From JAHFUI01 sp041485905 (GTDB taxonomy: Bacteria > Acidobacteriota > Vicinamibacteria > Vicinamibacterales > CAVVIG01): DNA of 20,462 nucleotides. Positions within the stretch are counted from its first letter, which is position 1. Every line of letters starts with the position of its first letter. Below, piece after piece: positions 1 to 5,682 of this stretch. Position numbers and translations under genes: made by a program. Under the pieces are notes generated by a model. That model was not told the origin of the DNA and did not search any database. It worked only from the letters and a program-made list of their open reading frames with translations. The stretch covers positions 1-20,462 of the forward strand of contig JBGPKK010000080.1 in assembly GCA_041485905.1 (NCBI GenBank), read 5' to 3'.

Positions 1-102
1 CTCTGCAGGAAAATCGGGATCGAGGCCACGCGCGCGCATCGCCGCAACCGCAATGGCCCGGAGGTGAGCGCGATCCGACTGAGGTGCGGCCGGAGGGTTC
101 AT
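1..102 (-). CDS. RNB-domain exoribonuclease (RNase II/R family), N-terminal 34 codons only
   Basis: Partial gene running off the left edge. The reverse strand opens with ATG at 102-100 and stays open for 34 codons. The peptide contains LRAIAVAAMRARGLDPDFP, which resembles the conserved start of RNB-domain 3'-5' exoribonucleases found in Acidobacteriota and Proteobacteria (a form like LRAIARRAMxERGLLPDF). These enzymes degrade single-stranded RNA processively in the cytoplasm. The catalytic aspartate cluster lies outside the window, so activity cannot be judged. The ATG overlaps the stop of the upstream oxidoreductase as ATGA, which implies translational coupling. The family call rests on a short motif from memory, so confidence is moderate. 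Confidence 0.55.
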   Translation of the reverse strand, partial: MNPPAAPQSDRAHLRAIAVAAMRARGLDPDFPAE

Positions 103-1385
103 TCGAGCCAATCCTTCAAAGTGTAATATGCGCCGGCCAGCGGCAGAAACCATGGCGAGCCACGATAGAGCGGAATCGGAGGAAACCGGTCGTCGAACAG
201 TGGATGGTCGATCGATTCCCCGTGCATGCGACGCGCGATCAACTCTCCCAGATACGTCGCCATCGCGATTCCATGGCCGCAGTAGCCGCCGGCGTAATAC
301 GCGCCATTGAGTCGCCCCGCGTGCGGTAACTGATCGCGGGTGAAGGCGACGTTACCGCTCCAGGCGTACTCGATGCGCGCCGGCGCGAGCGAAGGGAAAA
401 TCGACACCATCTGTCGCCGGAGAAGTTCAGCACTGCGGCGGGTCGTCTCGGGCGTGGGACGGGCGAACTCGACGCGGCCGCCGAACAGCAGGCGGTGATC
501 GCGACTCAGGCGGTAGTAATGGAGAAAGTGCCTGGAATCGAATGCCATCCGGCCGCGCGGCAAGAGCGTTGCGGCCTCGTCTGGCCGCAGCGGCTCGGTG
601 GCAACAATATGGCTGCCGATGGGCACGAAGCGCCTCTGCAGCCAGGGGGTCGCTTCATCCGTGTATCCGTTGGTCGCCACCAACAGCTCGCCCGCGTCAA
701 CGGCGCCTCGACTCGTGGTCACGTTCCAGTGCGAACCGTGACGGCTCGCGCCGGTGACGCTCGTGTCTTCGACGATGGACGCGCCGGCGCGACAGGCGGC
801 GACGCGCAATTGATCGACGTACTGGGCAGGATTGAGCGCGCCGCTCCGCTCGTCAACCATCACGCCGAAGTAGGCATCCGTACCGATTTCCGAGCGCTGC
901 TCCGCCGCCGGCACCACGTCGACGCGATGATCGAACACACGAGCGAGCAGCGCCTGCTCGTCCCGGAACGCGTCGAAATGGGAGGGCTTGCACGCGGCCT
1001 GAACATGGCCGGTGCGCTGATAGTCGCACTCGATGGCTTCGTCGGCAATCAGGCGCTCGAGCGCCACGATCGCGTCCAGCGAGATCGTGAACAGATCCCT
1101 GGCGCGCGATTCGCCGAAACGGGCGACAAGCGTCGCCGGATCCAGTTTGAGGCCGGTCAGCACCTGACCGCCGCTGCGGGAGCTGGCGCCCCAGCCTGCA
1201 CGTTCGCGCTCGAGCACGATGACGGAGGCGCCATCCCGCGCCAGCGTACGAGCGGCCGCCAGACCGGTGTAGCCCGCGCCGACGATCGCCACATCGGCAC
1301 GACCGGGAACGGGAACTAGACGCTGGGGGCTGGGGCCTGGGGGCTGGGTGCTGAGCGTGTCGAGCCAGTACGCGTACTCTTTCAC
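99..1385 (-). CDS. FAD-dependent amine oxidoreductase, PuuB/OrdL-like
   Basis: About 428 aa, close to E. coli gamma-glutamylputrescine oxidase PuuB (426 aa). A Rossmann motif VGAGYTGLAAA with G36, G38 and G41 binds the FAD ADP moiety, followed by the acidic strand end VIVLERE and the GWGASSRSGGQV segment. Near the C-terminus YYAGGYCGHGIAMATYLGE matches the conserved flavin-contacting end of DAO-superfamily enzymes. The family oxidises secondary or primary amines such as gamma-glutamylputrescine, sarcosine or N-methyl amino acids, giving aldehyde, ammonia and H2O2. The exact substrate cannot be read from sequence. I chose the GTG at 1385 because it overlaps the DUF1223 stop as GTGA. An upstream ATG at 1484 would overlap that gene by about 100 nt. 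Residues 12-22 are Pro/Gln/Ser-rich and encoded by a C-rich dispersed repeat, an apparent insertion between the N-terminal helix and the first strand. Confidence 0.85.
   Translation of the reverse strand: MKEYAYWLDTLSTQPPGPSPQRLVPVPGRADVAIVGAGYTGLAAARTLARDGASVIVLERERAGWGASSRSGGQVLTGLKLDPATLVARFGESRARDLFTISLDAIVALERLIADEAIECDYQRTGHVQAACKPSHFDAFRDEQALLARVFDHRVDVVPAAEQRSEIGTDAYFGVMVDERSGALNPAQYVDQLRVAACRAGASIVEDTSVTGASRHGSHWNVTTSRGAVDAGELLVATNGYTDEATPWLQRRFVPIGSHIVATEPLRPDEAATLLPRGRMAFDSRHFLHYYRLSRDHRLLFGGRVEFARPTPETTRRSAELLRRQMVSIFPSLAPARIEYAWSGNVAFTRDQLPHAGRLNGAYYAGGYCGHGIAMATYLGELIARRMHGESIDHPLFDDRFPPIPLYRGSPWFLPLAGAYYTLKDWLE
1320..1352. repeat. C-rich dispersed repeat inside the oxidoreductase coding region
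   Basis: The 11-mer CTGGGGGCTGG occurs twice here (1323-1333 and 1337-1347). The same 11-mer occurs at 4812-4822, and its reverse complement at 4902-4912, in the icd upstream gap. On the coding strand it adds about 11 codons (STQPPGPSPQR) without breaking the reading frame. All copies were matched by eye. Confidence 0.7.
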
Positions 1386-2158
1386 CGCCGGGCGCTCTGG
1401 AGACGCACGGCTGCGGCCCCAATCACGTGCCGCGACGATCGCTCCTGCACGAACGCCACGACCTTCACGTTCGGGCGCTGCCACTCGCCGTCGAGCGGCA
1501 ACTCCGCGCGCGTCGTGCGGTCCGCGGTCGCTTCGCCGATCGTGCTCAAGCGGCGGACGATCGCCGCGTGAGTCAGCGTTCGGCCGTGGTTCTCCCCGGC
1601 GCGGACGTCGGAGCGCAAGCCTTCCTCGGCAAGAGCGACGACCACGTCGACGCGCTCTCCGCGAGACAGCTTCGGTAAACCGGTCACCGAGACGGACACG
1701 CCGACACGATTTGCCGATAGCGGCTCAGCGACGACCGTGACCTCGGCGTGCGGCAGCGACAGCGCCCGCACGATCGCCTCGCGCGCGGCCTTCGCGTCGC
1801 TGCCCACGAGCTCGGTCTGGCCGTCCACGACCATCTGAGGCGTGTAGATCGCGTCGACCTTCAACCGGGACGAGTAGCGCTCCTGCCGCTCAGTGATCGC
1901 GGCGGACGAGAACCGATCCCGCCAGCCCAGGTGGTTCCAATAATCGACGTGCTCGCCGAGGCCGATGATCTCCGCGCCCGCGATCGGCTGCGTCTCGATC
2001 AGTCGTTCGAGCAGCGTGTCGGCAGGCGGACAACTGGAACATCCTTCGGATGTGAAGAGCTCGACGAGGATGGGAAGCCTCGCGCGCGCGCGCGTGACAT
2101 CGGACGCTACAAAGGCGAGCGCAAGCGCGACACCGACCGACGGGCCCCAACGGCGCAT
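1382..2158 (-). CDS. DUF1223 family secreted thioredoxin-fold-like protein
   Basis: 258 aa from the ATG at 2158. The N-terminus (MRRWGPSVGVALALAFVASD) is a Sec-type signal peptide, so the protein is probably periplasmic. The body carries the hallmarks of DUF1223: VELFTSEGCSSCPPAD with a CxxC pair, LGEHVDYWNHLGWRD, and IYTPQMVVDGQTELVGSD. The family is predicted to adopt a thioredoxin-like fold and has no established biochemical role. The open frame extends upstream to 2452, but that would overlap the methyltransferase and bury the signal peptide, so I reject the longer form. A TACAAT box lies 7 nt before the ATG. The stop overlaps the oxidoreductase GTG start (GTGA), making this the first gene of a coupled trio. 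Confidence 0.85.
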   Translation of the reverse strand: MRRWGPSVGVALALAFVASDVTRARARLPILVELFTSEGCSSCPPADTLLERLIETQPIAGAEIIGLGEHVDYWNHLGWRDRFSSAAITERQERYSSRLKVDAIYTPQMVVDGQTELVGSDAKAAREAIVRALSLPHAEVTVVAEPLSANRVGVSVSVTGLPKLSRGERVDVVVALAEEGLRSDVRAGENHGRTLTHAAIVRRLSTIGEATADRTTRAELPLDGEWQRPNVKVVAFVQERSSRHVIGAAAVRLQSARR

Positions 2159-2165
2159 ACTCGTT

Positions 2166-2193
2166 ATTGTATCGTTGTAGGCTGCATCCCCAA
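2166..2193 (-). promoter_or_regulatory. Predicted promoter of the DUF1223 operon
   Basis: On the minus strand TTGGGG (2193-2188), a 16-nt spacer and TACAAT (2171-2166) resemble a sigma-70-type promoter; the -10 box matches 5 of 6 and the -35 box only 3 of 6. The -10 box ends 7 nt before the ATG, so transcription would begin at or next to the start codon. No Shine-Dalgarno sequence is visible. Confidence 0.45.
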
Positions 2194-2232
2194 TGAACCG
2201 CTGGTCTCCAAAATCGGATTCGAGCGGGTCTT

Positions 2233-3042
2233 TTATAAGGCCACCGGTCGGCGTGCGACCGCAAACAGGATCTCGGGGCGATACGCGAGCTCTGCCTGGG
2301 TCATCGCCCGCAACCGGGTCCTGACGCGTCGTTCGCATTTCACTTGAGCGGGCGCCGACAGACTTGCCAGGCGCCGCGCCGGCATCCCGCATCCGACCTG
2401 CATCGCCAGGAGATCGTCGGCGGTCCAGGCGTGGTGAAACGTCCGGCTCCAAATGTGCGGTGAAGCGTAGCCCGCTGCGTTCAGAAGGGAACCAAGCTTA
2501 TCCGCGGTGTCCATTCGCGCCTGCTGCATGACACGGCGGTCGCGCGGGTCGGGATCGGCTCCTTCCCGGTCGAGCTCTTCGTTCCAGATCGCAACACCCG
2601 GCGATCCCGGATCCAGGCCCCACGTCACGATTCCGACGCGTCCGCCTCGCCGCAACGTTCGAAACACTTCCGCCAGACTGCGCAGAGGATCCGGCATGTG
2701 AAAGAGAACGAACGCGAGGATCGCCACATCGATCCTTTCGGGTCCGATGGCCAGGTGCTGAGCATCCATGACAGCCACTGGGCTCGGCCTCGCGTGCCGT
2801 TGCTCCCGAAGCATTCCCTCCGCATTGTCGATACCGATGATTGTGGCGTGCGGAGCGGCCGCACGCAGATCCGGAATGAGCGCGCCGGTCCCGGTGCCGA
2901 CGTCGAGCACTCGGCGGGCCGCAGCGAGCGGAAGACCCTCGAGAAGCGGCAGGGCCATCGGACGGATGACAGGCGCCCAATGCGTCGTGTACGCGGCGGC
3001 CTTACCGGAATATTCCGCGGCCAGTGTGGTCGACGGATCCAT
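2233..3042 (-). CDS. Class I SAM-dependent methyltransferase
   Basis: 269 aa with a Methyltransf_11/25-type Rossmann core. Motif I is VLDVGTGTGALI (about residues 45-56), which binds SAM. Asp72 at the end of strand 2 (IIGIDNAEGM) would contact the ribose. Strand 4 reads DVAILAFVLFHMPDP, followed by FRTLRRGGRVGIVTWG. The layout resembles UbiE/arsenite-methyltransferase-like small-molecule methyltransferases, but nothing identifies the acceptor. The C-terminal third has no motif I recognise. The frame is open up to the ATG at 3042. No Shine-Dalgarno lies at normal distance; a GGAG sits about 27 nt upstream and a TACAAT box about 29 nt upstream. It precedes DUF1223 by 74 nt and is probably transcribed separately. 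Confidence 0.8.
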   Translation of the reverse strand: MDPSTTLAAEYSGKAAAYTTHWAPVIRPMALPLLEGLPLAAARRVLDVGTGTGALIPDLRAAAPHATIIGIDNAEGMLREQRHARPSPVAVMDAQHLAIGPERIDVAILAFVLFHMPDPLRSLAEVFRTLRRGGRVGIVTWGLDPGSPGVAIWNEELDREGADPDPRDRRVMQQARMDTADKLGSLLNAAGYASPHIWSRTFHHAWTADDLLAMQVGCGMPARRLASLSAPAQVKCERRVRTRLRAMTQAELAYRPEILFAVARRPVAL

Positions 3043-3125
3043 ATCCAGTCGTTGAACGTGTTGTCTCCGGAATTGTAAGTGAGCGGCGAGAGGAGGGGAA
3101 GGCTGTCGACGGCCGGGGCGCGCTT

Positions 3126-3398
3126 CTAACGGCGAGCTTTAGGCACAGCGGCTGGCTCGACCGTTTCTTCAACGGCCGGTCCCGGCGCGGGATCGGACGT
3201 CAGTCTTTTCAGCTTGGTGACATCGCCTGTGATCTCAATCAACCCGCATTCGCGACACATCGTGGCCTTCGTCATGACGTCACCGGTCTGCATTGTCAGG
3301 AATTTGGAATCTTGGGGACGAAACGACGTGCGCACGGGCGAATAGAGTGCCCCGGCGGAAACCGTCTCGCCGCCGCATCGACTGCAATTCGTTGACAT
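3126..3398 (-). CDS. Small zinc-ribbon-like protein, function unknown
   Basis: 90 aa from the ATG at 3398. Two knuckles, CSRC (C5, C8) and CREC (C48, C51), give a four-cysteine zinc ribbon. The segment between includes FRPQDSKFLTM and the second knuckle continues as CRECGLIEITGDVTKL. The last 25 residues are Pro/Glu/Ala-rich and probably disordered. Such ribbons occur in small nucleic-acid-binding or regulatory proteins, but no specific role can be assigned. A longer frame exists to 3467. I prefer the internal ATG because GAAGGGAAG, a good Shine-Dalgarno, ends 7 nt before it, and because the upstream residues are translated promoter DNA. Confidence 0.7.
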   Translation of the reverse strand: MSTNCSRCGGETVSAGALYSPVRTSFRPQDSKFLTMQTGDVMTKATMCRECGLIEITGDVTKLKRLTSDPAPGPAVEETVEPAAVPKARR

Positions 3399-3405
3399 GA
3401 AACAA

Positions 3406-3467
3406 CTTCCCTTCGCTATTAAACGACTGAAGATGACAGTATACGACAATATAGCAACTAGGGTCAC
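3406..3467 (-). promoter_or_regulatory. Promoter and ribosome binding site of the zinc-ribbon gene
   Basis: On the minus strand GTGACC (3467-3462), an 18-nt spacer and TATACT (3443-3438) form a plausible promoter. It is followed after about 30 nt by GAAGGGAAG (3414-3406), 7 nt before the ATG. The stretch is visibly more AT-rich than its surroundings. Confidence 0.45.
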
Positions 3468-3504
3468 CCGGCAAGCCTCGGTTGCCCGCCTGGTCTGCGA
3501 CGCG

Positions 3505-4782
3505 TCAGTTCATCTTTTCGATGATTATGTCGCCGAATTTGGTGGTGCTCACCTCGGTGGCGCCCTCCATCAGGCGCGCAAAATCGTAGGTCACCTGGCG
3601 GCTGGCGATCGCGCCATCCATCCCCTTGACGATCAGATCGGCGGCTTCGGTCCACCCCATGTACCGGAGCATCATCTCCCCAGACAAGACGACGGAGCCG
3701 GGGTTCACTTTGTCGAGGTTCGCGTATTTAGGCGCCGTCCCGTGCGTCGCCTCGAACACGGCGTGGCCGGTCAGGTAGTTGATGTTGCCGCCCGGCGCGA
3801 TGCCGATTCCGCCGACCTGCGCTGCAAGCGCGTCCGACAGGTAGTCGCCGTTGAGATTGAGTGTGGCGATGACGTCGAACTCGTCCGGGCGCGTCAGCAC
3901 CTGCTGCAGCGTGATGTCCGCAATCGCGTCCTTGACGAGCAGCTTGCCGGACGCCAGCGCTTTTTTCTGCTCGGCGTTGGCCGCGTCTTCGCCGCTGGCC
4001 GCCTTGGTCCGTCCCCATTGCTCCCACGTGTAGGTCTGATCGGCAAACTCGCGCTCGGCCAGCGCGTACGCCCAGGCGCGAAAGCCACCTTCGGTGTACT
4101 TCATGATGTTGCCCTTGTGCACGATCGTGAGGCTCTTGCGTGTGTTCGCGAGCGCATATTCGATCGCCGATCGCACGAGCCGCTCGGTTCCCTCGCGCGA
4201 CACCGGCTTCAAACCGACGGCGGTCGTGTCCGGGAACCGCACGCAAGCGTACGACTTCGGAAACTCCTGCTTGAGGAAGGCCAGCACTTTCCTTGCGCCT
4301 TCTGAACCGGCTTCCCATTCGATGCCCGCATAAATGTCTTCCGTGTTCTCGCGGAAGATCACCATGTCAACTTTCTCCGGTCTCTTGACGGGCGATGGCA
4401 CGCCTTTGAACCAGCGCACGGGCCGCAAGCACACGTACAGGTCGAGGATCTGCCGCAACGCGACATTCAGCGATCGAACCCCGCCTCCTACCGGCGTCGT
4501 CAGCGGCCCCTTGATGCCGACGAGGTAATGCCGGAACGCTTCGACCGTCTCGTCCGGCAGCCAGTTCTTCACCTTGTCGTAGGCTCGCTGGCCGGCCAGC
4601 ACCTCCTTCCACGCGATCCGCCGCTTCCCGCCGTAGGCCTTGTTCACTGCGGCGTCGAACACCCGCACGCTCGCACGCCAGATATCGGGGCCGGTGCCGT
4701 CGCCTTCGATGAACGGGATGATCGGGTTATCAGGCACCTGCAGCTTGTTGTTCTGGATGGAAATGGTCTCGCCGTGTGTCAT
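3505..4782 (-). CDS. icd: NADP-dependent isocitrate dehydrogenase
   Basis: 425 aa, against 416 in E. coli Icd. It catalyses oxidative decarboxylation of isocitrate to 2-oxoglutarate in the TCA cycle. Visible active-site elements are S104 in GGGVRSLNVALRQ (the position of the regulatory phosphoserine of E. coli), Y151 in ENTEDIYAGIEWE, K223 in VHKGNIMKYTEG, and the metal-binding aspartates in the ATLNLNGDYLSDALA segment. Cofactor residues K352-Y353 (HGTAPKY) and Y399/R403 (VTYDFARLMEGA) match the NADP-specific pattern, not the NAD one. The ATG at 4782 gives the family N-terminus, with only a short AGGA-like ribosome site. The gap upstream holds C-rich repeats. The gene appears monocistronic. 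Confidence 0.95.
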   Translation of the reverse strand: MTHGETISIQNNKLQVPDNPIIPFIEGDGTGPDIWRASVRVFDAAVNKAYGGKRRIAWKEVLAGQRAYDKVKNWLPDETVEAFRHYLVGIKGPLTTPVGGGVRSLNVALRQILDLYVCLRPVRWFKGVPSPVKRPEKVDMVIFRENTEDIYAGIEWEAGSEGARKVLAFLKQEFPKSYACVRFPDTTAVGLKPVSREGTERLVRSAIEYALANTRKSLTIVHKGNIMKYTEGGFRAWAYALAEREFADQTYTWEQWGRTKAASGEDAANAEQKKALASGKLLVKDAIADITLQQVLTRPDEFDVIATLNLNGDYLSDALAAQVGGIGIAPGGNINYLTGHAVFEATHGTAPKYANLDKVNPGSVVLSGEMMLRYMGWTEAADLIVKGMDGAIASRQVTYDFARLMEGATEVSTTKFGDIIIEKMN

Positions 4783-4800
4783 TGTCCTGCCTTTTTTTGG

Positions 4801-4930
4801 GAGGCTGGGGACTGGGGGCTGGACGGAAACCCAGCCTCGACTCCCCGAGCCTCCAGCTTCTAGCCCCGAGCCTCCAGCTTCTAGCCCCCAGCCTCCAGCT
4901 TCCAGCCCCCAGCCCCTAGTCTCCAGCCCC
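4801..4930. repeat. C-rich 21-bp tandem minisatellite with an inverted partner
   Basis: Four head-to-tail 21-bp units run from 4847 to 4930 (4847-4867, 4868-4888, 4889-4909, 4910-4930). The first two are identical (GAGCCTCCAGCTTCTAGCCC plus C); the last two are diverged. A G-rich inverted copy lies at 4801-4822, with an exact 11-bp complement between 4812-4822 and 4902-4912, so a long stem is possible. The last unit supplies the stop codon of the lipoprotein gene (4916-4918). The array fills almost the whole gap upstream of icd. Confidence 0.8.
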
Positions 4931-5647
4931 CGCCCTTCGGCCGCGACGGAGAATCCACCAGACCAACGCGCCGAACATCAGGGCGACCGCCGCAAACGTG
5001 GCGCCGAAGAGCTGCAACGTCCAATAGAGAATGGACTGCGGGTCCATCCGCGCGTCGAGGGTCAGCGGCCGGCTTCGTCGCCGATCGTCGAGCGTTTGCT
5101 CCCATACGAGGATGTTGCCCCGCTTGGGATTGTCGAGCGTCGTGTTGTGATACCGGACCTTGCTCGGCACGTGCAGGCGGAACGCGACCATCTCCCGGCC
5201 GGTCCAGCCGACATCACCGACGTCTTTTTCTGCCGCGCGGCCTATGGTCTGGCTGTAGCGGTACAGATTGCCGTCGCGCGCGAACCCATATGTCGACCAC
5301 GCGAACGGCGCCGCCTCGCTCAGCCGCCGCACATCGTCCACCTCGAGGCGCACGTGCACGAACCGCCGGCTGCTGCGCCGCGACCACGTGATGCTTCTCA
5401 CGCGTGTGACCGGCGACTCGTAAAACTCGTGGACCTTGGCGGTGTCGACGAGCGCGGTCGGACTCGTGTTGAACGACGCGCCCCGCAGCGCGTCGAGCGC
5501 CGCCACGGAGGTGTTCACGTACACGGTCGCCGAGCCGTCAAGCGACAGAAAGATGTCTTCTTCGTATTCGTACTGGCGGAAAAGCGCGCCCGAGCCGCAC
5601 GCCGTCGCGATCGCCGTCGCCAGCGCCAGGGCCGCAACACGCCGCAT
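4916..5647 (-). CDS. Putative membrane lipoprotein with a C-terminal transmembrane helix
   Basis: 243 aa from the ATG at 5647; a GTG one codon upstream (5650) is an alternative start. The N-terminus MRRVAALALATAIATAC fits a lipoprotein signal with Cys17 as the lipidated residue, though the lipobox (ATAC) is not ideal. The middle looks beta-rich (EDIFLSLDGSATVYVNTSV; RFVHVRLEVDDV) and the segment KRGNILVWEQ precedes a helix at about 205-232 (ILYWTLQLFGATFAAVALMF), ending in a basic tail. The plan (lipobox, beta domain, C-terminal helix) is like LppM/DUF3153 proteins, but I cannot confirm homology. Function unknown. It is divergent from polA, 35 bp apart, and its stop lies within a C-rich repeat unit. 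Confidence 0.7.
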   Translation of the reverse strand: MRRVAALALATAIATACGSGALFRQYEYEEDIFLSLDGSATVYVNTSVAALDALRGASFNTSPTALVDTAKVHEFYESPVTRVRSITWSRRSSRRFVHVRLEVDDVRRLSEAAPFAWSTYGFARDGNLYRYSQTIGRAAEKDVGDVGWTGREMVAFRLHVPSKVRYHNTTLDNPKRGNILVWEQTLDDRRRSRPLTLDARMDPQSILYWTLQLFGATFAAVALMFGALVWWILRRGRRAGAGD

Positions 5648-5658
5648 CACGGCAATGA

Positions 5659-5664
5659 TATAGT
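5659..5664 (+). promoter_or_regulatory. Predicted -10 box of polA in a divergent AT-rich gap
   Basis: TATAGT at 5659-5664 lies 18 nt before the polA ATG, so the leader would be about 12 nt and lacks a Shine-Dalgarno. The 35-bp gap (5648-5682) is AT-rich and must also serve the divergent lipoprotein gene. No good -35 box is visible. Confidence 0.35.
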
Positions 5665-5682
5665 AAAAAATTCTCCCGTCTC

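Noticed and set aside
2159..2452. Longer open frame of the DUF1223 gene, 98 codons upstream
   Set aside because: It overlaps the methyltransferase gene in another frame and would bury a clear signal peptide. A promoter-like box lies directly before the ATG at 2158.
3397..4305. 302-codon plus-strand frame opposite icd
   Set aside because: Antisense shadow of a gene with full family identity. High GC makes long antisense frames common, and the peptide resembles no family.
4847..4930. Possible CRISPR array
   Set aside because: Units are 21 bp and directly abutting with no spacers between them; this is a minisatellite.
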